From: an uncultured Blastocatellia bacterium
GTDB lineage: Bacteria; Acidobacteriota; Blastocatellia; Pyrinomonadales; Pyrinomonadaceae
Reading direction: 5' to 3'
DNA: 23,425 bases
Assembly: GCA_946480785.1 (NCBI GenBank)
Contig: CAMLLD010000087.1
Location: 1 to 23,425, forward strand
This document shows positions 1 to 5,824 of this stretch, one piece after another (positions within the stretch are counted from its first letter, which is position 1; the number at the start of each line of letters is the position of its first letter). Below the pieces are notes generated by a model. That model was not told where the DNA came from. It did no database searches and was given only the letters and a program-made list of their open reading frames with translations. The translations under genes were made by a program, and so were the position numbers.

Positions 1-121
1 GCAACTGGTCCTTGATCACAGAGTCGTCATTGAGCTCCTGATCGGCCATCTTCTGCACCTGGCCGAGAATAAACTTGAAGCCATTAACCGGCGCCATCAA
101 CAGGTCATCAATCAAAAACAT
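1..121 (-). CDS. gvpG: Gas vesicle protein GvpG (partial, cut by window edge)
   Basis: The reading frame starts with ATG at 121 and runs off the left edge after 40 residues, so the C-terminal half is missing. The visible N-terminus begins MFLIDDLLMAPVNGFKFILG and continues to QELNDDSVIKDQL. This matches the GvpG pattern of a short hydrophobic start, an APV/LPV-x-G turn, an amphipathic helix and a QEL-x-D/N segment. GvpG is a small accessory protein needed for gas vesicle assembly in the cytoplasm. It lies 27 bp downstream of gvpL/F on the same strand, which supports both calls, since the two are commonly adjacent in gvp clusters. Further gvp genes, including the structural gvpA, would be expected beyond the left edge. 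The family call rests on motif recognition only. Confidence 0.8.
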   Translation of the reverse strand, partial: MFLIDDLLMAPVNGFKFILGQVQKMADQELNDDSVIKDQL

Positions 122-148
122 TTGCTCAACTCACGCGTGCAGAACCGA

Positions 149-967
149 TCAACTCGCCACTGCCTCGGTCGCGCCTTCGCCGCGCTCCAGTTTCAAACGA
201 ATGTGAACGAAGTTATACGGCGGCCACGGCCCTGTGTACTTAAACGACAACTTCCCTTCGTACTTCGCCGCGATCTCCTTCACTTTCTGATCGAACTCCG
301 CTTCCCGATCGCGTTCGATTAAAAACGCCGCGTTCATGATCATGCGATCGCCGATCGGTTTGTTCGCACGCGATGCAACTGCCGTGTCGCGCAAATGCGA
401 ATAGACTTCCCGAATGTACGCATCGGCCTGATCCGTCATCGCCGTCTCGATCAAGCGTCCCAACTGCATGCGCGCGAAATACGTCGAACCCGTCGTCCGC
501 GAGGTGATCTGTTCTTTCAAATGCCGGATCTCATCGTCTTTGTCTTCGAGCTCGGCGGTGACTTTGTCGCGGTCCCAGTTCACCTTGAGTCCAAACTCCA
601 CCTTGCCTTCCATCTTCGCCAGCACGTCGCGCAACGCGTCGTACGTGCCGCGAATCAGCTCGACGATGTCTTCTTCGGTGCGAAACAGCGCGCCGAACGC
701 CATCGGCAACACGGTGAATTCGCGCATCACCGTCTCGTTTACCTGCTCGTGCGCAAACACATTCTCGCGGGTCGGGTCGTAAACCACGAGCGGCGTGTTG
801 GAAACCACCGCCGCGAGACCTTTGTGATGCACTGTGTAAACGTCGTCACCACGCGCACCGATGCCCATCGGTCCGAACGAACGCGGTTCGCCCGTTTCAA
901 TAATGCAGTAGACGTACTTGCCTTCAGGCACTGTTTCGACACTGGGGGATTGTTCTTCTTTACTCAT
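149..967 (-). CDS. gvpL: Gas vesicle protein GvpL/GvpF
   Basis: This 272-residue protein belongs to the GvpF/GvpL family, whose members are accessory proteins of gas vesicle nucleation and assembly. Supporting motifs are KYVYCII near residue 17, the central FAHEQV then VLPMAFGALF block (71-95), a charged coiled-coil-like stretch at about 133-153, and the diagnostic C-terminal YTGPWPPYNFV at 244-254. Length is typical of the family. ATG at 967 is followed by a polar N-terminal tail (residues 1-15). The upstream region shows only a weak A-rich Shine-Dalgarno sequence. GvpF and GvpL cannot be told apart reliably without a phylogeny. The gene is transcribed leftward with gvpG and diverges from a small membrane protein gene at 1255. 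Confidence 0.9.
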   Translation of the reverse strand: MSKEEQSPSVETVPEGKYVYCIIETGEPRSFGPMGIGARGDDVYTVHHKGLAAVVSNTPLVVYDPTRENVFAHEQVNETVMREFTVLPMAFGALFRTEEDIVELIRGTYDALRDVLAKMEGKVEFGLKVNWDRDKVTAELEDKDDEIRHLKEQITSRTTGSTYFARMQLGRLIETAMTDQADAYIREVYSHLRDTAVASRANKPIGDRMIMNAAFLIERDREAEFDQKVKEIAAKYEGKLSFKYTGPWPPYNFVHIRLKLERGEGATEAVAS

Positions 968-1080
968 TTACTTTTTCGGGTATTCGCAGCCGGTTGGTGG
1001 GCTGCGTTACGGCCCGCAAGGACCCGAGATGGTATTACGAGGCAGATGATAATCAGATACGGGCTTCGCGGCAAGCTTTG

Positions 1081-1094
1081 TTGAATTAATTCAA
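1081..1094. promoter_or_regulatory. Perfect 14-bp palindrome, candidate operator
   Basis: TTGAATTAATTCAA is a perfect palindrome, strikingly AT-rich for this DNA. It lies in the 287-bp region between the divergent gvpL/F and lmo0937-like genes. A second, slightly off-centre inverted pair, CGGCAA (1069-1074) and TTGCCG (1104-1109), brackets it. The position suits a regulator controlling one or both divergent genes. No regulator or promoter core could be assigned, so the operator role is inference. Confidence 0.35.
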
Positions 1095-1254
1095 AACATA
1101 ACTTTGCCGGTGCGAGGAAAACCGGATGATTGTGATGCAGCAGGCCGGATTTTCAACGCGGAAAACACGCCGATAACGCAGACGGCGCTGGCATGGACGT
1201 TGCTCCCCTACCGATACGACTCGATTCCAGATTCGACAAAGGAGAGACGCGGTC

Positions 1255-1401
1255 ATGCTTTGGACAATAATAGTGATTTTGTTGGTGCTGTGGCTGCTGG
1301 GACTGATTGGGCACGTTGGCGGCAGCTTGATTCACCTGCTCCTGGTTATCGCGGTGATAGTTTTGATCATCAACCTTGTAACCGGCCGCCGCGCGGTCTA
1401 G
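1255..1401 (+). CDS. Small membrane protein, lmo0937 family-like
   Basis: This 48-residue ORF begins ATG at 1255 behind a good ribosome binding site (AAAGGAG, about 10 nt upstream) and ends TAG at 1401. The product starts MLWTIIVILLVLWLLGLIGH and is almost wholly hydrophobic. It has two membrane segments (about 2-18 and 26-43) separated by a GHVGG turn, and ends in a short basic tail, TGRRAV. Length, the MLW start and the WLLGLIG pattern match the lmo0937-type family of tiny membrane proteins, often found beside stress genes and of unknown molecular function. It diverges from gvpL/F and converges on the Rieske oxidoreductase with only 7 bp between stop codons. Family assignment is from recall of the pattern. 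Confidence 0.82.
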   Translation: MLWTIIVILLVLWLLGLIGHVGGSLIHLLLVIAVIVLIINLVTGRRAV

Positions 1402-1408
1402 CCATTCA

Positions 1409-2935
1409 CTACGCGGACGTGAGGTCGCTGTTGGCCGGGCCTTGGTAGACTCGGCCATCAGCGCGGTACTTCGATCCGTGGCACGGACAATCCCAGGTTT
1501 TCTCCGTCGAGTTCCACGCAACGACGCAGCCGAGGTGTGGACAAACCGCCGAACGCTTGTGGACCATGCCGCCTTCGTCGCGATAGACGGCAACCTTCGA
1601 TAAACCTTCGCGCATAATCGCACCGGCGCCGGGCTTCAATTCATCGACTGACTTGATCTCGCCCGCAGTGACGTAGTCTGCAAACTGCTCTGCGACGTTG
1701 ATGTTTTCGCCCGCATACTCCGCAAACGCGCGCAACGTGATCCGCGACGGGCTGTAGAGATCTTCCCACGGGTTCTTTCGCCCTTGCAGTAGATCCGTGA
1801 GCAACATGCCGGCAATCGTGCCGTGCGTCATGCCCTGACCGGAATCGCCGGTCGCGATGAAGACGTTGTCATCGTCGAGCGGATTGCGGCCGATGAATGC
1901 GATGCCATCAACGGGTTCCATCACCTGGCCCGACCAGCGGAAATCCACTTCGCCAACTTGCGGCCAGCGCTCGCGTGTCCACTGCTCGAGTCGGCCGAAC
2001 CGCTCCCTACCATCATGTTCCTGGCCGGTCTTGTGATCTTCGCCGCCCACGATCAGGATTTCTTCACGAGCGTCGTCTTTGATGGATTGAAGACGCACGT
2101 AGTGATACGGATCCGGCGTGTCCCAATAGAGCGCACGAGTGACAGATCCTTTCGGCACGCGCATGCCGATCACATAAGTCACATACGGCGCTTGTTTCGT
2201 ATGAATCGTGACGCGATCGTTAACCGGCGAGTTCGTCGCGACCACGATCACGTCGCACCTGACTGCCCCGCCCAGATCTGTTTCGACGAGCGCATCGTCT
2301 CCCCCAGTGAACTTGGTTGCGTGGGTCTCGCTGAAAATGCGTCCGCCGTTACGCGTGAACGAGCGCGCCAAACACGTAAGATACTCGAGCGGATGAAACT
2401 GTCCTTGTTGCGGGAAGCGCAACGCCGGACCAGTGTCGAATGTTTCGATCGGCGCACGCGCGACCAGTTCTACGTCGACGAGGCCGGCGCGATGCGCAGC
2501 TTCCAATTCATCTTTTAGTACGTCGGTAGACTCGCCCGGCGGTACGAATAGATAACCGTCGAGCCGTTCGAAGCAGCAATCGAACTGTTCCTCACGACAG
2601 ATCTGTTCGATCTTGTTTATTGCCGCGGTGTGGCTCGCGGCGATCAGACGCGCGCCTTCCGCGCCGTGCAGCTTCTCCATCTCGACGTAGCGATCGTCGA
2701 AAGCGTTCGTCAGATGGGCCGTGGTGCGGCCGGTCATACCGCCGCCGATCGCACCATCGTCCAACACCACCACCGACCGGCCTTCTTTCGCGAGCAGATA
2801 AGCCGTCGTCATGCCGGCAATGCCGGCGCCTACAATACACACGTCGGTGCGGATGTTTTCACGCAGTCTCGGCTGTATCGGCGTGCTTGCTGTCGCCATC
2901 CAGACCGACGTCGTAGCTTGAGCATCGTCCTTCAT
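1409..2935 (-). CDS. FAD-dependent oxidoreductase with C-terminal Rieske [2Fe-2S] domain (YhfW-like)
   Basis: This 508-residue fusion has a DAO-type FAD domain followed by a Rieske iron-sulfur domain. The FAD-binding GAGIAG motif is at 36-41, followed by the acidic end of the second strand (VVVLDDG), a GGGMTGRTTAHL segment, and a late GDSGQGMTHG motif that closes the FAD site. The Rieske cluster ligands are complete: CPHLGC at 465-470 and CPCHGS at 483-488. The architecture matches Bacillus YhfW and similar uncharacterised proteins; the substrate is unknown, and electron transfer between flavin and cluster is likely. No signal peptide is seen, so it is probably cytoplasmic. It is the last gene of a three-gene operon behind the SDR and the 49-residue membrane protein, 11 bp after the latter. 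Confidence 0.92.
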   Translation of the reverse strand: MKDDAQATTSVWMATASTPIQPRLRENIRTDVCIVGAGIAGMTTAYLLAKEGRSVVVLDDGAIGGGMTGRTTAHLTNAFDDRYVEMEKLHGAEGARLIAASHTAAINKIEQICREEQFDCCFERLDGYLFVPPGESTDVLKDELEAAHRAGLVDVELVARAPIETFDTGPALRFPQQGQFHPLEYLTCLARSFTRNGGRIFSETHATKFTGGDDALVETDLGGAVRCDVIVVATNSPVNDRVTIHTKQAPYVTYVIGMRVPKGSVTRALYWDTPDPYHYVRLQSIKDDAREEILIVGGEDHKTGQEHDGRERFGRLEQWTRERWPQVGEVDFRWSGQVMEPVDGIAFIGRNPLDDDNVFIATGDSGQGMTHGTIAGMLLTDLLQGRKNPWEDLYSPSRITLRAFAEYAGENINVAEQFADYVTAGEIKSVDELKPGAGAIMREGLSKVAVYRDEGGMVHKRSAVCPHLGCVVAWNSTEKTWDCPCHGSKYRADGRVYQGPANSDLTSA

Positions 2936-2946
2936 GGCCGTACCTG

Positions 2947-3096
2947 TTATTTGGATGGAGCGGAAATGTTTACGTCCACTTTCTTATTGCCGCCGAAAAA
3001 GCGTCCGCCAAACACGAACAGCGCCGCGACTACGATAATCACGAAGATCACGAGCACGGCCACTACGCCAGTGCTGCCACTACCATTGTCTGCCAT
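2947..3096 (-). CDS. Small single-pass membrane protein, 49 residues
   Basis: This short ORF starts at ATG 3096 behind a strong ribosome binding site (GAGGAGG) and ends TAA at 2947. The product begins [10 protein letters not shown], crosses the membrane once with a valine/isoleucine-rich helix (about 11-28), and ends in a basic and polar tail ([20 protein letters not shown]). I do not recognise a family. It sits between the SDR (29 bp upstream) and the FAD-Rieske gene (11 bp downstream) on the same strand, so it is almost certainly cotranscribed. It could act as a membrane anchor or partner for the oxidoreductase, but that is inference from position alone. The strong ribosome binding site and tight spacing argue for a real gene despite its size. 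Confidence 0.75.
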   Translation of the reverse strand: MADNGSGSTGVVAVLVIFVIIVVAALFVFGGRFFGGNKKVDVNISAPSK

Positions 3097-3125
3097 CTCT
3101 TAAGTTCCTCCTCAATAGTTTGAAA

Positions 3126-4043
3126 TTATCCGGCTGTCGTTTCGCCGCCTAACAAAGTCAAAATCTCTCCGGTTACATAGCTGGAATCGATCTCTGAAGC
3201 GAAATAAACGTACGCTGGGGCAATCTCTTCGGGCTGCGCCGGACGCTTCATCGGCGTGTCGGCGCCAAACTTGGTCACATCTTTAGCGTCTTTGTCCGCC
3301 GGGTTGAGCGGCGTCCAGACTGGACCAGGCGCAACGCAGTTCACGCGAATACCGCGCTCAACCAGATTTTGTGCGAGTGATTTCGTAAACGCGTGAATCG
3401 CGCCTTTAGTCGAGGCGTAGTCGAGCAGTTCTTTGCTGCCTTCGAGACCCGTGATGGAACCCGTGTTCACGATCGCGCTGCCTTCTTCGAGATGCGGCAA
3501 CGCTGCCTTCGTCATGTGGAAGTAGCCGTAGATGTTTGTCTTGAACGTCTGGTCCCACTGTTCTTCAGTCACATCTTCGAGGCTTTCCTGATGCTGTTGA
3601 AACGCCGCGTTGTTGACGAGAATGTCGAGCTTGCCGAATTGTTCGATCGTCTCTTCAACAAACTCGCGGCAGATATCAGCGTCACGAACGTCGCCCATCA
3701 TCGGATACGCACGGCGTCCTTCCGCTTCGACCGCACGCTTCGTTTCGTTCGCGTCCTGCTCTTCTGGTTTCAGGAACGTGAACGCGACGTCCGCGCCTTC
3801 GCGCGCGAACAGCACTGCGACCGCTCGGCCGATGCCTGAGTCAGCGCCGGTGATGAGTGCCACTTTGTCTTTCAGTTTTCCCGCGCCGACATACTCGGGC
3901 GCTTCGTAACGCGGCTTAGGCATCAGCTCGTGTTCCTTGCCGGGCTTCCGCTGATGTTGCGCCGGCATCGGCGACTTCGGTTCCGCTTTGCGGCCCTTCT
4001 TCGCCGAACCCTTGCGCGCCGTTTTGCTCGTACTACTCGCCAT
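3126..4043 (-). CDS. Short-chain dehydrogenase/reductase, GSP39/YghA-like
   Basis: This 305-residue NAD(P)-dependent oxidoreductase is of the classical SDR fold. Cofactor motif TGADSGIG is at 65-72 and the NNAA motif at 144-147. The catalytic Ser196 (NTGSITG), Tyr209 and Lys213 (YASTK) are present, and the PGPVWTP motif is at 239-245. The conserved extension before the fold (QHQRKPGKEHELMPKP, about 30-43) marks the general stress protein 39/YdaD/YghA subgroup; its physiological substrate is not established. Residues 1-24 add a lysine/serine-rich tail not needed for the fold. The start is ATG at 4043 behind an AGGTGG-type ribosome binding site. It is the first gene of an operon with the 49-residue membrane protein and the Rieske oxidoreductase. 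Confidence 0.92.
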   Translation of the reverse strand: MASSTSKTARKGSAKKGRKAEPKSPMPAQHQRKPGKEHELMPKPRYEAPEYVGAGKLKDKVALITGADSGIGRAVAVLFAREGADVAFTFLKPEEQDANETKRAVEAEGRRAYPMMGDVRDADICREFVEETIEQFGKLDILVNNAAFQQHQESLEDVTEEQWDQTFKTNIYGYFHMTKAALPHLEEGSAIVNTGSITGLEGSKELLDYASTKGAIHAFTKSLAQNLVERGIRVNCVAPGPVWTPLNPADKDAKDVTKFGADTPMKRPAQPEEIAPAYVYFASEIDSSYVTGEILTLLGGETTAG

Positions 4044-4103
4044 CTCGCCACCTACTTGCTTTCTCTAAAAACGCTCGGGTTGCGGTTTAGCAAATCGCGA
4101 TCC

Positions 4104-4119
4104 TTGGCACCTAGCTTGC
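4104..4119 (+). promoter_or_regulatory. Sigma-54-type (-24/-12) promoter
   Basis: TTGGCACCTAGCTTGC matches the sigma-54 consensus (TGGCAC-N5-TTGC). The GG at 4106-4107 and GC at 4118-4119 are separated by exactly 10 bases. It is almost identical to the site at 5616-5631. Transcription would start near 4131 and run rightward. No convincing gene begins within 100 bp; only a 7-codon ORF (4147-4170) followed by a GAGGAGG without a standard start. The transcript would run antisense to the zinc-ribbon gene and then reach the topoisomerase gene at 4463. The match is clear; function is untested. Confidence 0.6.
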
Positions 4120-4200
4120 GGACCACTCGGTGAAGTGACTGGATTTATGGCAGTCGTGCTTGAGAACTAAACAACGAGGAGGACACGCTGTACAGGAAAC

Positions 4201-4410
4201 CTACACACGGCCGCGACGTTTCTCGTTGCTGACTTGTCGCAGTCGTTGGAAGTAGTCGTTGAGCATTCGCGCATGGCAGATCAAACACATCTGTTCGGGA
4301 GTCTCGATGTTGCTCGATCTGATCAGAGCGCCACACCACGAGCAGACGATGTCATACGCGGGCTTCGAATTCTTAGGTTTATTGGCTTGAGGATCTATGT
4401 TTCGGCTCAC
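4201..4410 (-). CDS. Small zinc-ribbon protein
   Basis: This 69-residue cytoplasmic protein has two knuckles, CSWC (Cys23, Cys26) and CLIC (Cys42, Cys45), spaced as a four-cysteine zinc ribbon. A basic helical C-terminus follows (NDYFQRLRQVSNEKRRGRV). The N-terminal 20 residues are polar and probably disordered. Such proteins bind zinc and may contact nucleic acid or protein; no specific function can be given. The rightward frame over the same DNA lacks such a motif, which supports the leftward reading. It diverges from the topoisomerase gene with 52 bp between starts, and its 3' end faces a sigma-54-type promoter on the opposite strand. Confidence 0.7.
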   Translation of the reverse strand: MSRNIDPQANKPKNSKPAYDIVCSWCGALIRSSNIETPEQMCLICHARMLNDYFQRLRQVSNEKRRGRV

Positions 4411-4462
4411 ACCGACAGACTAGACAAATCTCGTTCCAGCTTTTGCACGCGTACAGACATCA

Positions 4463-5518
4463 ATGACCAAGACTGAACGGCTCCAGCAGATCGGAATCAA
4501 ACGACTCGGTGGTCCGAAGACCGGCTTTCGTTATGAGCCTGCAAGCGGGCGCTTGACCAAAGCAGATCTCGATCGCATTCGCGCTCTCAGAATTCCGCCG
4601 GCGTGGACTGACGTCTTCGTCAACCCCGCCGCGAAGGGCCGGTTGCAAGCGATCGGTAAAGACTCGGCGGGCCGCTGGCAATACCTCTATCACGCGGATC
4701 ACACGAAGCTTCAGGAGATTCGTAAGTTCAAACGACTCGGAAAATTCGCGAAGGCGCTGCCGAAGTTGCGCGCGACGATCTCGCGTCACTTGCGGCAACC
4801 GGGTTTGAAACGCGAGCGTGTGCTGGCTGCAATCCTGCGGGTTTTATCGACCTGTTATATGCGTCCCGGGAGTCAGTCGTACGCGAGTGAGCACGGCAGT
4901 TACGGTATTGCGACGCTGCGCCGTAAGCACGTCACAGTGAAAGGCGATCTGATCGAGTTTGACTTTCCGGGCAAGTGGGGCGTGCGGCAGAAACGGCAGT
5001 TGCACGATCGACAGGTAGCGCGCGTGATTCGCGAATCGATGAAGCTGCCGGGCTTCAACGTATTCAAGTTTGAAAACGATGAAGGCAAAGTCATCAACGT
5101 CACGCGGCAGCACATCAACACCTATATCAAAGAGATCATGGGCGAGAACTTCAGCGCGAAAGACTTTCGCACGTGGGCGGGCACACTTGTTTGCGCGTGT
5201 GCACTCGCGCGCGCCGGAGTCGAGATGCCGGAGGAGTCGACGCTGCGAACGCAGGCGCGAGTCCGCAAGCGAAGAATCGTCGCGGCGATCAAAGAGACGG
5301 CGGAAGTTTTGGGCAACACGCCGGCGGTGTGTCGCAGTTCCTACGTCTGTCCGGAAGTTATTAATGAGTTCGAGAAAGGCAAAGTGATCGACAACTGTTT
5401 CAGCAATCTCGAAGACCTGGTTTCGTTTCGCGGTCTGAAACTTCACGACGCCGAGCGCGCGCTGCTGCGGTTCCTCTCACGCAACGGCAAGCCGGCGCGG
5501 CGTACTGTTGCACTCTGA
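4463..5518 (+). CDS. DNA topoisomerase IB (poxvirus/eukaryote type)
   Basis: This 351-residue enzyme relaxes supercoiled DNA by nicking and rejoining one strand through a 3'-phosphotyrosine link, without ATP. All catalytic positions are visible by analogy with the Deinococcus and vaccinia enzymes: Arg134 (MRPGSQSYA), Lys171 (FPGKWG), Arg236 (DFRTWAGT), Asn285 (GNTPAVCRSSY) and the nucleophile Tyr294. The N-terminal domain (about 1-90) carries the typical IPPAWTDVF segment. Length suits bacterial TopIB, which is distinct from the essential type IA enzyme. The ATG at 4463 has no clear ribosome binding site. A perfect 33-bp inverted repeat follows the stop codon and may end or stabilise the transcript. 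Scattered distribution in bacteria suggests spread by transfer. Confidence 0.95.
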   Translation: MTKTERLQQIGIKRLGGPKTGFRYEPASGRLTKADLDRIRALRIPPAWTDVFVNPAAKGRLQAIGKDSAGRWQYLYHADHTKLQEIRKFKRLGKFAKALPKLRATISRHLRQPGLKRERVLAAILRVLSTCYMRPGSQSYASEHGSYGIATLRRKHVTVKGDLIEFDFPGKWGVRQKRQLHDRQVARVIRESMKLPGFNVFKFENDEGKVINVTRQHINTYIKEIMGENFSAKDFRTWAGTLVCACALARAGVEMPEESTLRTQARVRKRRIVAAIKETAEVLGNTPAVCRSSYVCPEVINEFEKGKVIDNCFSNLEDLVSFRGLKLHDAERALLRFLSRNGKPARRTVAL

Positions 5519-5521
5519 GCA

Positions 5522-5612
5522 TCACTTTGGAGTGCGGCGACTCGACGCCGCTTTTCCCTTGATCGTGCATGCTCGGACTAAAGCGGCGTCGAGTCGCCGC
5601 ACTCCAAAGTGA
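5522..5612. repeat. Perfect 33-bp inverted repeat (REP/MITE-like hairpin)
   Basis: The left arm (5522-5554) and right arm (5580-5612) are exact reverse complements over 33 bases, separated by a 25-base loop. The arms contain GCGGCGACTCGACGCCGC, itself a near-palindrome. The element starts 3 bases after the topoisomerase stop codon and ends 3 bases before the sigma-54-type promoter. There is no T-run after the right arm, so a classical intrinsic terminator is unlikely. A dispersed intergenic repeat or a mobile palindromic element is more likely. It is seen once in this window. Confidence 0.85.
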
Positions 5613-5615
5613 CGC

Positions 5616-5631
5616 TTGGCACTTAGCTTGC
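5616..5631 (+). promoter_or_regulatory. Sigma-54-type (-24/-12) promoter for the 40-residue membrane protein
   Basis: TTGGCACTTAGCTTGC fits the sigma-54 consensus, with GG at 5618-5619 and GC at 5630-5631 separated by exactly 10 bases. Predicted transcription start is near 5643, giving a leader of about 47 bases before the ATG at 5690. The core differs from the site at 4104-4119 at only one position, suggesting common control by a sigma-54 activator. The perfect inverted repeat lies directly upstream. Confidence 0.7.
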
Positions 5632-5689
5632 CGAAGCACCCGCGCACGTTAGTTTTTGTTCGAATACCGATCAAGCAGGAGAAACGTGA

Positions 5690-5812
5690 ATGCAAGGTCC
5701 ACTCAGAGGTTTATTGGCAGGCGCCGCGGCGTGGAAATTCGGCGGTGGGTGTATTTCGACGATTCTGATTTTTATTATCGTGTTTTGGTTACTCGGTTAC
5801 GTTCGTTGCTAG
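5690..5812 (+). CDS. Small membrane protein, 40 residues
   Basis: This 40-residue ORF starts ATG at 5690 behind a CAGGAG ribosome binding site and ends TAG at 5812. The product begins MQGPLRGLLAGAAAWKFGGG, followed by a strongly hydrophobic helix (about 21-37, CISTILIFIIVFWLLGY) and a short VRC end. I do not assign a named family. A sigma-54-type promoter about 47 bases upstream, the ribosome binding site and the coherent membrane helix together support a real gene. It ends 12 bp before the stop of the convergent mreB-like gene. A role in envelope stress is a guess from the neighbouring genes and the promoter type. Confidence 0.72.
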   Translation: MQGPLRGLLAGAAAWKFGGGCISTILIFIIVFWLLGYVRC

Positions 5813-5824
5813 TTCAAAACGTGA

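Noticed and set aside
1475..1495. A further sigma-54-like TGGCACG in the Rieske gene
   Set aside because: The -12 TTGC element is missing at the required spacing and the site is inside a coding region.
4234..4476. Rightward 80-codon frame over the zinc-ribbon gene
   Set aside because: It has a TTG start, no motif and overlaps the topoisomerase start; the leftward frame has a full four-cysteine zinc ribbon.
5522..5612. CRISPR repeat or intrinsic terminator at the long inverted repeat
   Set aside because: There is only one pair of arms, inverted rather than direct, no spacer series, and no T-run after the stem.
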